Positions 26,277 to 41,500 of a stretch of DNA of 64,000 nt are shown here, piece after piece (positions within the stretch are counted from its first letter, which is position 1; every line of letters begins with the position of its first letter). The stretch spans positions 1,927,893 to 1,991,892 of the forward strand of contig VFFE01007878.1 of NCBI GenBank assembly GCA_008921705.1. Reading direction: 5' to 3'. This DNA is from Burhinus oedicnemus (lineage: Eukaryota > Chordata > Aves > Charadriiformes > Burhinidae). The position numbers and the translations under genes were made by a program. Under the pieces are notes generated by a model. That model did no database searches and had not been told where the DNA came from. It saw nothing but the letters and a program-made list of their open reading frames with translations.

Positions 26277-29200
26277 CTTGGTCTGGCTGTGGACCCCAAC
26301 AGCAGATCCCACCCCAGCCCGGGCCAGAGGGCTACCTACGCCTCCCAGCCTGTCCTCCCAGCTCCTCCAGCTTTGCTCCGTCCCTTTCCCTCCACACGCC
26401 GCAGCTCCCTCGCTGCGGTGCAGCGGTGGCTCGGCTGCAGCAGACGCAAACCAGCCCTTCGACTCATTGCCGCTCACGGGCAAAGGATGGGGAGAGCCCA
26501 CAGGCATTCAGCCATTTTGCCAACGAAGAACCCGCAAAACCATTTCTTGCATTTCATTCGCAGTCCTGCTACCTGTCCTCAGCAGTAACCCTGACAACAA
26601 CATGCATTTTGACGCAGTTGTGCCATGTAGTTCCACATTCAGAAATTACATCAGACAAAACCGAACACAAAGTTTGAGCTTTCCCTCTACACAAACATGG
26701 CTGAGCATGCCTGTGGGTTCACAGGTTTTAGGAAAAAGACACATGGTTTCAACTGCCTCTTTTCTTAAGATTTTTCTCTTGCTGTATTTCAGCCCTTAAT
26801 ATTTACCTAACGCCCTCCACAAAGAAGACATTTTAACTCGCTTTTGCACTTTAAATAGACTGTTACATCCACACACACTGCCACCCCCCCATCACTCTGT
26901 CCATCCCGGCGTGCACCAGCCACGGAGCTAGGCACCTCCGGAGGAGCACAAGAGGACGTTAGCTGCTAAAAACAGAAGAGGCACCACATACTGTCACACT
27001 CTTACACACAGTTGCGTTGATGCAGAAAAGGATCCAAAAATATAAACTCAGTTTACAAAATAGAGTAACTGTGCAATATGTAGGCCTTTTGGATACACGC
27101 TCTTTTATTTTTCAATCAACTAACACTGAACAGATCAGCTTCGATGCCAGGGGAGCGAAGCAAAAGCAGCGGCCCTCAGCTTCCCTTGCTTGCCCCAGAA
27201 CAGGTTGTCAATAGGCAGGAACAGTTGCCACATGCCCATGCCAGAAGGGTTATTAGCTGGTGCCATCTCTCAACTTGTCCTGGCTTGACTGATCATGGTT
27301 TCCTTGCAGCTCTGCTCTTCCATGAGCAGGTTTCATCTCTGCTGTCTCTCCTCCTTCCCTTACAACAGCCCAACCGCTGCAGGACACAGGGAAGTAGAAG
27401 CCAGGAACTTCATAAAAGGTGCCTTCAGCTTTAATTTTTTATGTAACACCAATAGAGCATCATTACTGCAAATTCAGTAGCAGTTATTAGAAAGGACGAT
27501 CCCTGCTTTTGAACTTGCCCATATGAAATGGAAGCAGTTAACTACACACACAGAAATAAATTCCGACACATTTCACATATTTTACATGTAGCTTAAACTT
27601 TTTTCATGCACTGACACACAAGCTAAAATTGGAATTCAAGGGATTATTAAAATGAGTCAAAATTCACACTCACTTCGCACAAGGAATAAAGAAACCACTC
27701 TGTGCAAGTATACCTCTATTGTCATCTAACAAGACTAAATATCTGGTCTTGCTTTTTGAAGCCACCTGAAGCACTGACAAGAACAAACAGATAAAAGGAT
27801 TGTCACCAAGATGGGACGGGCAATGCTTGTGGGTCTCCTGAGTAACAAAAGAACTGTTTGCAGAAGAAATAATGTCACAAAGTCAAAAAACAAGTTGTTA
27901 AAAGGACTAAGGCAAGATGATTCAGACATTGCAGCTAAAATCATATTTGCAAGAAGAACGTGGGCAATTCCAAAAAAATATATGCTTTCCAAATATTTAA
28001 GTGATGGAAAAAGATTTACAGTCAAGTGCCAGAATGTCTGCAGATATTTAAGACCCTAAATTAGTAGCTTTCACTAAGCCTTCCCTCAAGGAGCTCAGTC
28101 ATGTTCTCATGCTGCCAGCGTGCCTTAGAGCCCTATTTATTTTAACTGGCACTCTTCTCTCTGAAGATTATTCTTCTGTTCAGAGAGTTTACAGAACTAA
28201 TCCAGATTTCTCCCTGGGAGACTATATGCCAGTGGGTAAAAATAATGGCCTACTTAATATCGCAGAGAGACAGAAAGAGGAAACGGAATCAAAACGTAGC
28301 TAGAAACACAACGTAAACTTTGTATGGCTGCTTTAGCTTTTGGGAGCTACAAGTCTGTAGAGTCTCTCTTCTAGTTATAGGGTTGGGGTTTTTTGGATGC
28401 CAACACAAATCCACTCCACAACCAAAGCACGCAAATACTTGGGACTATTGAGGAGGCATCACCTTAGAAGCCACGCAATTTGCATCAGAACAGAAGTTTA
28501 AATGCCTGTCTCTTTTGAAATAAACAGTTTGGAAAGTTACTAAGTCAGGTTTATTGCTGGGGCCTCCTGAACTAACCAAAACAAAGAAGAGTTAGTTTTC
28601 TCTAACGGAGCTTAAGTATGAAGTGGCAAAAGGGACCGAGCTCAGCTTCTTCCAAAGAAGATACTAATTTCCACACTGTAAAGGCCAGACATATGGTCTG
28701 CAGTGCATATAGTGGGGTACTTACTTCCCAAACAGGATTATTTTTATTCATTTAGAGATAACAGAATTAATTCCACTAACCAAACATCCTTCGCCTTAAT
28801 AACCTTAGTAGCCCAATACCTGTCGTCTTGTTTTCATGGTCTATGATTTAGTCTGCCTTAATGGGATATGCCTTTCCCGCATCAAACATGATGCAACCAC
28901 CCCATGCTCTCCAGAACATCCAATTTAGGAATACAAATAGAATAACATGTTCTACTGTGTAATTTTAATAGGATTTGGGGTTTTTTTTGCCTTAGAGTAC
29001 CTCTCACAGGAAAAAGAGGAGCCTCATACATGGAAGCAGTGAGCAGGAAATGCAATTAGTGAAGCAATTCCACAAGTGAACACAAAGCAGAGGGACGGTT
29101 AAGTGGGGAAGCATGAACCAAAAATGCATCTGACAAAAACTAACAGCCAGTGGCAAGAAAACACTACTACAAATTGAATCCCTTGTGATACATCAGCTGT

Positions 29201-29535
29201 TGTTTCACTTTCTCCTATCCAGAAACAAATCAGGCATGCGTAAACATGTAGGAAACAACCCGCTTGCTTCAAAGAACTGAGATAGCAATTGAGATAGAAG
29301 CTGCACCACAGAAGTAAAGAGGAAAATGGAGACAAGTTCAGGCACTGCGAGTATCGCTTATTGACACAAACCATCTGTCCAGGGAGCACAGCTCACCTGA
29401 ACGCCATCCCGAACAGGCACACCCCAAAAGCTGTAGCAGAAGTCCACTTTCAAGGTGAAACCCAAGGGCAGCAATGAGAGCCCACCACAACCAAGCACCA
29501 CAGAAAGTTTTGCCACATTTAGGAGTCACCTATTT

Positions 29536-29556
29536 AAAAAAAAAAAAAAAAAAAAA
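29536..29556. repeat. A21 homopolymer
   Basis: Twenty-one consecutive A residues followed by GAAAGAAAAACC, in intron 2. Confidence 0.95.
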
Positions 29557-30299
29557 GAAAGAAAAACCACCACCAAACCTAAAAGTGAACAAATTCTGTT
29601 AGCTTTATAACCAGCAGCCTAAAAGGCTGGGGACTCAAAGCTACGTTTCTACCAGCTCATCACCCAAGGAGAGAGTGCAGAAGAAATGCGTCAAGGTGCA
29701 AAAGCTTCTCCAACTCAACTGTGCTCCATCAACACAGGGTTTAAGTTTTAAGAATAAAGGTGCTAACGCTTATGGCACGTTCCTTTAGTAACGCAGAAGA
29801 AAAAGGCAACCTTACACATGTGAAAAGACAACTCAGGTCAGATAAATAAGCATACTCTGAAGTGCATGGAAAGTAACAATTAAACTAATTATGGCCAACA
29901 CACTGATGTTCCCAGACCTGCTCCAGATTAATGAAAGCACAGTCCTACATGTACGTGCCTTTATTTAATGCAATGGAGAGAGAACTTCTTAGGATTAGTC
30001 CAACACAAACTTCTAGCACAAAGAAATAAAACAGAAATAGGAGACATTAGTAAATCCTAGTGGATGTCTTGCCTTTTATATGTCAAGGGAATATTATAGC
30101 AGACATTTATTTTAAGCCAGGCACTTATTGGCTAAAACCCCAAAGTATAAAATACTGCAGAAAAAAGTCCAATAAAAAATCCTCAGAAAACAAGAAACAC
30201 ATTTTAAAGGACTTGCACATGGTTTAATAAATTCATACCAGCTGTTTATAGCTAAGACACAAAAACCTTTATCACAAGCTAATAAAGCTCATGAGAATA

Positions 30300-30570
30300 T
30301 ACAACAATTTCAAATTTAATTTTCCATTTCTAAATTACATACATATACACATACACAACACTGAGTTTACTTGACTTTAAACATCACTTTTACATGATTT
30401 GTTTATACAGTTCCAGGTGTGGGGGTTTTATATATACATTTATTTAATAGAGATATTTAAGACACTGGGTATATTACTGTAGATGGTGTTATACACATAT
30501 ATTCTTCAAGTAAATATTTATGTATAAATATTTATTTTATACACACACACACCTCTCTATAAATAGAAAG
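30300..30570. repeat. AT-rich stretch with short (AC)n
   Basis: The segment is strongly AT-rich, with TATATATACATTTATTT-like words and an (AC)6 run at about 30541-30552. There is no open frame of note, and no function is proposed. Confidence 0.7.
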
Positions 30571-33500
30571 ACATTTGTCCTCTTCCGCTGGGGACCTGTA
30601 TGAGAAGGCCACGTAAAGATTATCAGCATTTTTTTTAGGCAGCACATGACAAAAAGCGCTGGTCCAGAGAAAACAGGCAGCTATTCAGGACAAATACTCT
30701 GACTGCAAAACGAAGACCCTCATTTTAAGTAAATTCTCCTTACCATTCAATTGCCAAATGCATTGCAGACATTTAAGACTGAATATAAACCCGTGCTAAA
30801 CTTCCTCACTAAAGCTCCAGAGCGGAAAATGCTAGTGTACTTCCTGCCACTATGAACTTCGCCTAAATTTCTCACTGCTGTATTTTAACAGACTTACACT
30901 GCTGAGAGTTGCACTGCAATTGCTAATCATAATAACCTGAAGTCAGAGTTATGCTGCAACATGTTTTTTCGTACTTGGACATCTGGAGATCCAAAAGTTG
31001 CACACACAACCAAACGATGAATAAGGCTGGTTATCAAATAGCTCTGAAAAAAACAATGAAGAAAACTCAACCCTTCAAATTTACTCCCTACGATAGTCTA
31101 CGACTCGCTCTCAGTCTGTTACTGGGCAGTTGAAAGTGTCTGGCCGTTCAAAGCCTGGACTTGCAGAGGAATCCTGTAAAATAGAGCCTGGTAGTCACAT
31201 TAGCAATCTAGTGACCTTTTCTGTTTTTTATTCCCACCTCCCCCCCCCCCATTTGTATGTCATGACCTCTACGCTCTGTACTACCAAAACTAAAATCAGG
31301 ACATTTCAAAATTAAGACACAGAAAAATAAATCCACCCTAAATATTCATTGTAAACTCTACTTCATTATCACATCTAAGGAAATAAAAATTTAAATCATT
31401 TACAAGCTTAAATTTTAGGACCAAAACCAAGACTCCTCTAGCATTCTGAAAAAAAAAAAAAATAAAAATCCAATATGCACTGCTGGTTACAGACAAAGCT
31501 AGAAAACAATTGCAGGTTGAATAATACAACACCAAAATCCAATATCCATTCATTTCTCCAACTTGATCCAAGCCAGATGGTATAGAAAGCCTGCAGGCTA
31601 GGTGTCGTGGTCAAATCAGGACACTGGGGTTTTTGTTTGTTTGGTTTTATTATTGCTGATAACAGTACAAAACATTCATCGCTCACATAGGAGTCACTGG
31701 CCTCCATGTGATTTACGCCCTTCTCATCACCTCCAAGACCTACATACAGCCTCTTGAATGCCTCCAATGCTATTTAAGAATAAAAGCCTGACCATTGCAC
31801 AAGCAGGAAGCTTTTGATAAACCGGATGATAGACCCTATCTTCACACCTGCTAAATTCATGCAATTTTTTAAGCATGTCACTTCAGGTTTTGTCACTGAG
31901 TACCTAACAACAACAACAAATTTTACTGTAGGAAGACTCATGCTAGATGTCAAATAATTTCTAGAAGTAAATGTATTACTTCTAGAACTGCTGGAAATAA
32001 CACTTTGGAAGAGTTTTATAAATAAGTAAGTAAATAAAAATCAGGTTTTCTCAGCTTGCTTTTGCTTGAATTCTGCATCAATTATACCAAATGAAGAGTA
32101 AAGTTTCTGGCCTTTATAATAATGTTCTTTTTCACCACTATTTTGGTGACAGCCATGATGACTTGTTCTTTCTGTCTTGCCGTACTACCCTGAATGTTAC
32201 TGAATTTTGTATATCTCAGGTTTGTGTAGGCCACTCACAAGGCAAGGCTCTGGTGAAAGCTGGGAGTGTGAGCTATTACGCACCCCTTGCCAGAAGAAAG
32301 ATGGAAAAGAGATTTTCAGATTGAAAAAGTATTCAGAATAAATCATCGGGGGTGTTCACTGCTGAAAGCTTATCCTCTATAAGAGATTTTTCACATCAGT
32401 CCGAATCAAACAAAAATTATGCAACTAACACAGCCTCCTGAAAGTAACAAAAAAGTACCTAGAAAAAAAAAGAAGGAAGTGAGAATATCCAAGAAACATC
32501 TTGGAAAGTGGGGCAGGAGAACTGTCCTGGCAGGGTTACTCCACTACAATGCCTCTTCCCGTTTGGAGGCTTACCACAGCTGGGACTGCTGGCAAGGTCA
32601 GCACTGCCACGCAGGAGATGCCAGTGCCTGCTGCCCGAGGTGGGGAGGATGGCAGAGCAAGCCTCCACCGCGAGCCTCCACAGCATCCCTCCTTCCCCAC
32701 AGCTAACTGCGAGATGCATCCATCAGCTGTGACTTGACAGTGTTCAAAACCATGATTTAAGAGACATGTAAGCACTTCAGTGGGACATAAGACTTCACTG
32801 AGCAATGGTGCATTGAATGTTCGCAAAACAGTTTTTCAAGGCAAAAGAAACCAACTTTTGGCTGCAAAACTTGGGGTGGGGGGAGGAACCCAACCAAGCA
32901 AACCACCCCCATATACTGAGGTGGGGAGGGGAATAACATTTCCAAAACTGCTGAGACTCCACCTTTAGTTTATGGGAACATTAAAAAATATAGAAATATT
33001 TCAGTCCTGTCCGTTCCCCGCCTCCCTAAATGTCACCAGCCAGGATAAGTTCAAAGGCCATCACAGAATCTGGCTGGCCACCACAACCAGAAGGATCTGA
33101 TGGCTTTACCACCCAAGACCACCATTCAAGTCACACTTTTATCAATCACCAAATGGCAATAGCATCCCTGGTCCTGCTTCTGCAGGTGGAATGCAGGAAT
33201 AACCACATGCATGGAAGCAGAAAGTGAGACATAACGTGCAACCAGTGACTTTTGGCAAGCAATGTCCTCATGTCATATGAGGTGTTTTCATACATTAATA
33301 AGAACAAGAGCACACTGCGATAAGATTTTTGACGAAAAGCATAAGCACTGACATGGCTACAAAAAGTATTAATATCTATCCTTACTAGATTTTGAAGCAA
33401 CTTATTTTAATATGCATAAATTCTCACTTTGAAGTTTTGTTTCACTCACATAAAGTAATTCAACCTAACCTGGAACGATCACATGCAAGCTAAACTCCTA

Positions 33501-36500
33501 TTAATATCAGTAGGAGTCTTGCAAGTGGTTATAAAGAGCAATGAGTCCTAAACAAGAGAGGCCTGCAATATTGTTGAAGATGCTTTTTCTTTGCCCACCA
33601 GCTTTCCAATAAAATTGTCTCCAAAGTTCTTCAGGCAGTAACTGGAGAAGGATGCACTACCTTTTTACACACCATAATGTTCTGATCTCTGCACTACGCT
33701 AACCAACAGAAACAAGAACCACCTAGGCATGATAACTGAAGCAGACATCTTCTGCAATCTCTTCTTGACCAAAACCAAAGGATGCACTAACAAAATTGCT
33801 ATTTAGTAGTTCAGCAGAGCCAAGATTTCACTTTAGATAAAATACAGTTTCTCTCAGAAGAGACTTGTAGCCTGCAAGAAGACTTGCGTAACAAAAATAC
33901 CTTCTGCAGTGCCTTTTGAGCGCAGAGATGAAGAACGGAAGCAAGCTGTACAAGGAAAAGGAGACAGCAAGCATGACCAAAGCAGGAAAATTAATAAAGC
34001 TGGAAACCTTGGAATTAAAACATCTTCCCAGAAACATACCTTTATTCCCACTCACAAATGAGGTGAGAGGATACTGGATTACTGTGGCTTTACAGGTTTT
34101 TCTCTTTTTCCATTCACATAAAGACACCTTGTGACCTGGTGGAGCAATTAGGTTGAGCAAAAACACTGAAATCCCTTCTTACAGCACGTAGATTACGTCG
34201 AGAATGAATTGACATGGTGTTCATGGTTTTAAACTAGAGTTCGGTTCCTTACCACAAGAAAACTCATGCAACTGGCAGTCTCTGTTGCAAGGGAAGAATT
34301 TGAGAGAGTAATTACAGAAACACAGACCGCACAGGTCTGAGTGCCTCTGTGGGAGCATGACACCAAACTGCAGATTTCTGCAGAAAACTCTGCTTGACAT
34401 TACACAAAGTTTGAGCCAGATATTAGCAAGGTATTGGGGTGAAAACACACCCTTACAGATCTGATATCAACCAGTTAATTTTGTGCTTAACCCCAAACCC
34501 CTTCTACCTCACACCATAGTCTAGAGACAGCAGCTGCATTAACGACAGCACTTCTACAGAGTTCGATACAAAAGGCTCAGTGTTCACACCAGCAAAGCAG
34601 AAGGCGACGCCGTCTCCATCCAGGGCCACACACTGAGCCAAGCACGCTGCTGCACATATTCCTAAAGACAGAGAAATAGCAGCATCCAAACCAGGACTTG
34701 TGGGGAGGGCAAAGGGAGAAACTGGAGTCTTGCCAATGTTTTCAAACAAATGCATGAACACGATAAGCAGACATGGAGGATGATGGATGCGGGTACTTCA
34801 GCATTCTCACTAGGATGCCCATTGAGCTTCCACAATTCTACTAGTGTAAGAAGTCACTTATGCAGCAATGAATGGATATTTGTTAGCCCAACCAAAAGTT
34901 ACTGGCCAAATGCAACCCTGTATCAGAGTCACAAAAATGACCCCCACTGCACACTGGGACAGGTCACCTGGTGAATTCAAAGTCTCCATCCCAGGTGATT
35001 GCCCCGATATCTCCCGGATGCAGACGGCATCCCCAGGAGGGCAGCCCTCCTGAGGGGACAGGCCCTTGTTCATCCACAGGAGCCAACAGCCCCACGACTC
35101 TCAGTGCCTTCAGGTATTTTGCCAGCCCAGAGCACTTGGAGGAGCTCAGTCTCCCATTTTCAGGAGCTTCTTACTAACATGAAGTTCACAAGGTGTTTAA
35201 TTACCTATGAAGTGCTTCTCTCATTAACTAAACAAACTAAACGTGCCAAGGGAAAGACCGGCACTGGCAGCACTGTATTTTGTGGCAATGACTCACGTTG
35301 AAGGGCATGATACCAGTAATCTAACTGCTGAAGAAGTTACATTTCAAGCCCTTCAGATGCAAAAGCAAACTGAGTTCGGTCCTTCAATCTGCAGCACGTA
35401 ACTGGAGTGAGGAAGCTCAAGCCTTTGATAATTGAAAGCATATAAAACTCAAAAATTAAAGCAGCACAAGATGTGTACCAGGGAAGAGTTTCCTCTACAT
35501 TCCTATTAAATTGGGGGTAGGGGAAAAAGTGTCTTTGCTGAATAAACAAAGCTTAAAGCAGAACACGATCTTTCTTTTTTCTTCCAGACTAGACCAAGAT
35601 ACAAATGAAAACAAAAAATAAAGAAACAGCAAGCAGAGGTATGAAAATACCAGCGCAGCTGGAAGTTTGCATTCAAGTGTCAGCATATATAGTGATTAAC
35701 CTGCCTGAGGTTACACCAGACCTCCCTGCTTCTCCGTTACTGTCACACGTGCTTCCTAAACACTAACCACAGCGCCCACTGAACATCAAATAGCTGTCAT
35801 TCCTCCCCCTGTTGCAGAGAAGACACGAGCAGGCTGGTTTTCATCATCCTGAGGAGTACAAGACTGACGTAGGAACTCGGCAGCAGAAAGGGCAGGCTGG
35901 AACAACAGCCATCGAGCACAATCTGCTGGAAATCAAAATAACTCCTCACATTCATCAGAGTCCACTAATTACAGCTCGGAGAAGAGAGGGCAACCCAGAT
36001 CACTGCATGTAAGAGGGTGCACAAGATGAAGAAAAGGAAGGTATCAGAGGAAGAAAATATTCGTTAAGTCTTATAGTCAGATAGGCTGCATGGCATCTCC
36101 CTTTATATCACAGAATCTAACTCAGGTCAGTAACAAGTGAAAGTTAATTTCCCAGCACAGGTGGGAAAACTCTTATGTCCCTAGGGTGGGATTAGGCAAA
36201 CTTCACCAAAACAACACAAGAATGTGCTCTAACTTCCAGCTTATACAATTAAACTTGACACTTCAATAACACAATGCCCTGCAGTTACAGGTAGTTCTCC
36301 TGGAAACCAAATTTTTAGGATACACACATCCCTAACATTAATTGAAAAGCTGATGGTACCACCCAGCAAAAATGAAAACAAAGTACATCTTTCTGCTGTT
36401 TTAGCACAGCATGTGAAGGGATGAATAATGGTGGTAGCACAGGGGCTGAGGGTGGTACGTGGGGTCGGGGCACGGCAGGGTTGGGGCAATAGTGACTTGG

Positions 36501-38466
36501 CTTGATGAGACGGTGCCTTCCTACTCAAGCTTACCGGAGATGGGGCTGAGGAGCTTTCTGAACCATAAAGGCAAAACTTGCAATGCCAGAGGAAACACCC
36601 CAAAACTGGAAAAGAATTTTGAGTGACATTGTGAACCACATAAATACAAATCATTAGAAAAGCAATCCCAGGCAAGCTCAAAGTTTCTGGGACACGCTGC
36701 ATGAAGACATTAATACTAGTCACACAGCTCACCAATACTGTCCCCCAATGAAAAACATCTTTATTTATTTATCCAACTAATCTGATCTCCTTTTTGGTTA
36801 ACGACGATAACTTTACTGCAATAAAAGTCTTCTGGTTTAGTTCTGCACAATTAAATAATTTTAAATACTCTTTTCAAATTGTAAATATTATTCAGTTAAG
36901 ACATTTTAATACAGTTGCCCAAAAACCCAATTTCAGTCAAATGCCTTCCCCTCTATGAAACATCCGAAAGTAAAAATAAAACCACTCTAGCCTAATTTAG
37001 TGATACCAAAGACAGTAGGGTGGTAAGGAACAGGAATAAACAGGATCGTAGGCATTTATCTACAGAAAGATACAGCATAGGAAATGACAGCTTTGTCTGG
37101 AGAGTTGTCACATTAATTTGGTTTTAAAAAACAAAACACAACTCTGATTAAAAAAGAGAAATGGAATAGCGAGTGACAGGGCAAAGCCTCCAAAATAGAC
37201 ACGTGTGCCCCAGAGCCTACGTGTTGAACGGCGAGCTCCAACCGTGGTGTGGGCTGCTCAGCGAGGGTCTAAACTTTCATCTAGTACTCACAGGAGATGA
37301 ATGCAAGTTATTTAAAACCACAGCACATCGAGCTGGCACGTCACTTTAATACACTGCCTATAGATTATGTTACAGATCTGCTTTATAATGAACCTTTTGC
37401 TTCATCTCCAGCTCTCTGGTGAAGCGGAGCAGACAGAGGGCCACAGCTTTAGGGTGTTAAGAATTACGGGATTTAGTTAATGCTTCTGCCAGAGCCAGAT
37501 GTGCAGAATTATCCCACAGTGAAAAATGCCATAGGTACTTGGCAAAGGGTCTCAGATTGAACAGAGATAAAATTTATAGTGACTAAGTGAAACAAACTGA
37601 GCTTGCAACTGAATTTAACTATGATTTACAGCCTCTGCATCCGATTTACAGCTTCAGTCTTCACTGCTTTCTAACCACGAACAGAAGCCCGATCTCAATG
37701 CAGGAAGAAGAAAAGCATCCAGGTATCCGCCTGAACTATACCCAGCCCAAAACGAAGGGTTCGTGTGCTTTCCCGGGGCCAGCCTCAGCCAGGGATACCA
37801 GCAGATGCAAGAGGGCAGGCGAGACAGGCAGGGCGAGCGCCCGTGCTGTGCTGGGAGGGCTGGGGACACCCCTGACAGCAGCGTGCACACAAATCCACGT
37901 CAGGCAGGACAGCAGGACGAGGGACAGGCTGTCCCATAGCAGTGGCATTACCGGCACACAAATTTCATGTTAAAGGGCAACATGAAAACAGAACAAAGTA
38001 CCAAAACGTGGCAGACCACTGCTGCTTAATGTGGTAGATAGCAAATGCTGTGCTTCCATAGGTACTTAAAATATAACAACCAAAAGGAGAAAAGAAAAAA
38101 GGGGACCTTTGCCACTCGTTTGCAAGTGGCATTTAATTTGGCAATGAAACTCATCACTCCTCGTTTGAGACCCCAGTGAGGGAAGGGGCTTGCAAACACA
38201 CAAACCAGCCTGGTTTTCACAGTAGTTTCAAGCACAATTTAGCAATCGCCATTTTTTGCAATGCCGACAGGTAGGAGAAGAGTCAGGCCATAGTAAAGGG
38301 CTGCAAGAATGAAGCTGCCCCACAGGACACGTCCCAAGTCACACCTCACCCCCTCCGCAGGAAGGTGCCAGCACAGATACTGCTTTTCTTGGGAGCAAGT
38401 GTTTGATCCTGGACCAAAGGCTGTGGTGGGTGCTTACAGTATACACACGTATACACCCACCTCCCT

Positions 38467-38512
38467 AAAATCTTCAGGAACAATATAAATATATACTGCT
38501 CCTGAAGATTTT
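38467..38512. repeat. Inverted repeat: 13-bp perfect arms, 20-base AT-rich loop
   Basis: AAAATCTTCAGGA (38467-38479) pairs exactly with TCCTGAAGATTTT (38500-38512) around an AT-rich loop. One further T.G wobble pair is possible outside. It is in intron 2 with no other feature nearby. It could form a hairpin in the pre-mRNA or be a remnant of a small DNA transposon. Confidence 0.85.
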
Positions 38513-41500
38513 GGTAATAATGCTGCGCTGAAAATTTTTTAAAGGCATTGTCCCTGCAGATATTTGCTACCACCTCTGTTTCAGGGCTGGTATGCACCAA
38601 TAAAAAGCTGTATTAGGGAAACCACTGCTGATTTCTTTTTTGGCCTTGCATGACAGCTTTCCAGTGCCTGCTGGCAGCAGGGCAGCTTGTACTTTGAACA
38701 AAAAACTCACTGTTGCAACATCTCTCTCCTCATCGTTCTGCAGCACTAAAGTAAAACATGCAGAAAGACATGCACATACACATTTTTGATGTCTACGTTA
38801 AACCATAATAAACATAAAAGGCTACTTATGTCAACATGAGTCTGTTTAATCCTTGCGGTAACTTACAAATTAGCCTTTGAAGAACTTCAAGACATTCTTG
38901 AGAAAAGAAAATAGTGTCCTAAATAAAGTTTCAAAGTCCATTAATAACTCGAAACATTTTCTAAGGAGAACCAAAGTAAATTTTTCAGTGAACTGCTGAG
39001 GAGGAAGAGCTGGCTGAAAGACACCACTTCATCCTCCCTTCAAGGGTGTGGCCGTTTGTATTTTGGTCCTTGCATTTTTTTTATTTTTTTATTTTTTTTA
39101 GCCTGGCTCAAATAATCTAAGATTTTCTTTTTCTCCCAACATGAAAATACTTGAGGTCTGAGGAGAGCTCCAAGTCTTAGAAGATCTGGAGGGGAGGAGA
39201 CAAGAGGAGGAACAAATTACAGTTTCAGCAGCATTCAAAACCAGCAGTGAAATGGAAGGACAAGGCATATTTACAAGGATAAAACCACCTTCTTATTTCA
39301 GCTTTGCTACAAGGCGGGGGAGAGGAGGAGAAGGGGGGGTGGCAGGGGAAGTAGCTTTTCAAGCAAGAGAGAAGGGAGAGTGAAGAAAGATGTGGCTATA
39401 GTAGAGAAAATACGAGTAAGAAAACAGCAAAATGTTGGAAGTTCTGGGCTCAACACTGCATGTTTTTAATAAATAAACGGTTAAATCAGGTTAGCCAAGT
39501 AAAACTTTTAGACAAGACTCTCCATCTGCTGTCAGAAAAGGTTTGCACGCTTCTCCTCCAGGCACTGTCATCGCCACAGTGTCCATCCATGTGCTGAAGG
39601 CGGGACCTCCAAGCAGCATTTCAGCCCTTCTTGCTGCTCCGTCTCCGAAAAAACCCTTTATACTGCAGCGTCTGCATATTGGCACACCAAGAAAGCTGTA
39701 ACTGTAATCCGTTGAGCTGAACTATTTATGCTTGCACAGTTAGTATTAAGTGCCCAAGTGGAGAAGAAAAGAAGGTAAAATCATTATGGTGACTGCTCAT
39801 AGCAGGCAACTACTCCAGACCGTGCGTATGGATCCCAATACCTGCACATCCGAGAGCACCTGCTTAGAATTCAAGCATGATGGGCAGAGTCGACTATAAT
39901 CAGCTATTTGCCCACAAACAACACAGAATTCTGAAGAAACACAAAATATTCACTCAACAGCCAAATCAGCTCTATGCCATGTTTTTCATTTGTCTGCAGG
40001 TTTCTGAAGCCAAAGCACATTAATAAAAGCAAGGAAAATTCTCTGGAAAACAAAGGTTCTATTCATCACTTACAAAAATATTCATTTACTAGCATCATTT
40101 TAATATGTGGAAAAAACAGGATTGTCTAAGCTTCTCTTTTCTAAGCAGTAACTCTTTGTAGGCAGACTTCTGTTTGACCAGGAAATTCGTGAAACTCTGC
40201 TAAGATATACAGGAAACATCAACAGCATTGCAACAAAAACACAAAGTGAAGCATTTTTCCAAGTTTCACTTCAGATTTTATTCCGGATTTGGGATAAATT
40301 CCCTTCCATGAGTTTGCACCGTCCTAGTTAGCCACAGCATACAAGCCTGGGATGTCCTAGGAAATGCCCCAAGAAGCTTGGGGCTGAGGCAGCACCCCGG
40401 CAGAGCTCTGCAACGCCGCAGAGATGGAAAGCACGAGTGCCGTACCCAGAGACAACATACAGGAAATGCTCGAGTAAATTACTGTCCGGGTGAGCCAAAG
40501 GAGGAAAGTTCAGGGGGTATTAACATTTTTTTATCTGATGAAAAACAGACTACAAAAGGTATGAGAAACAGATTTGTCGCTATACAGCTTTCCACACGCA
40601 TCCAGCTGCCAGAAATGTTAAACAGCACAATTCAAAAAGGAGGCATCATGCCAGCTGTCATATTTCTGTATATAGAGAGTGAACCGAATGAAGAAAGGAA
40701 AAGATATTAAGGTTAGAGTTTCACTTAAGGGGAACGTATTAATTTCATTTTTTTTCCACAATGTGTTAGTTAAAAATCCAAAAGCTAACTAACTTATGAT
40801 ATAAAGCCCATTCTTGCACTGAAATTCAGTTTTCAAAAGTAAATTCATTAGACATGCAGATGGCCAATCAAAATTACGTCCCATTGATAACTGTGGGGTA
40901 CTGTGCTTACACTTTTGTTATGTTTTGCTCTCAGTTACCTCATTTTAAACAATAGCATATGGAGACATAACATACATACTGTAAACATCATTCTTTCTCT
41001 CCTGCAGAAAGAGAAATCACGAGTTTACCTATATTACAATCCCACACAGTCTACAATGACTGGGCCCAGCCCAGATATTTATGCAACATAATATAGATCT
41101 TTTCTATACCTTCTTCCAGCATCTTTCCGTTTTAGTGCCTTTTAAAAGTATTACAAATTTCTAAATCAAACAATATATTTCCTACACATCTTCAAGAGAG
41201 GTTCAGGTTACTATTATCCACACATCTACTTTTTCTGACTTTTCCTCGGGATCTTGCCTGCCATGCTGCATGCGCTACTTCCAAGGATTTCCCCACAAAT
41301 GACACATACTATTTAACACAGCAACAAACAGAACAAGCAAAGAAGCTTTGCGGAGTAATACACATTTTTCACTGGCTAAAGACTTGTCTCCCCCAGATCA
41401 GAAGAAACCAGTGAAGCCGGTCCAGGAATTCTTGAAGGACAAAGGAATCCAAAAGCTTCATTCGTTAAAGGGCTTATTCCACATAGCACAGCAATTTGGA

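Noticed and set aside
26278..26799. 173-codon plus-strand open frame beside the solo LTR
   Set aside because: It lies in a short GC-rich patch with three overlapping frames. There is no retroviral or cellular motif, and it begins just outside the LTR terminus.
36241..36735. 164-codon minus-strand open frame in intron 2
   Set aside because: No recognisable domain, and no intact splice context linking it to PDLIM5. The PDZ reads straight from exon 2 to exon 3 without it.
38467..38512. Hairpin as a miRNA precursor
   Set aside because: A 13-bp stem is far shorter than the roughly 30-bp stem of a miRNA hairpin, and I recognise no known miRNA seed here.
40366..40384. 8-bp GCCCCAAG/CTTGGGGC hairpin
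   Set aside because: It is short enough to be expected by chance in a 64-kb window, and there is no context.
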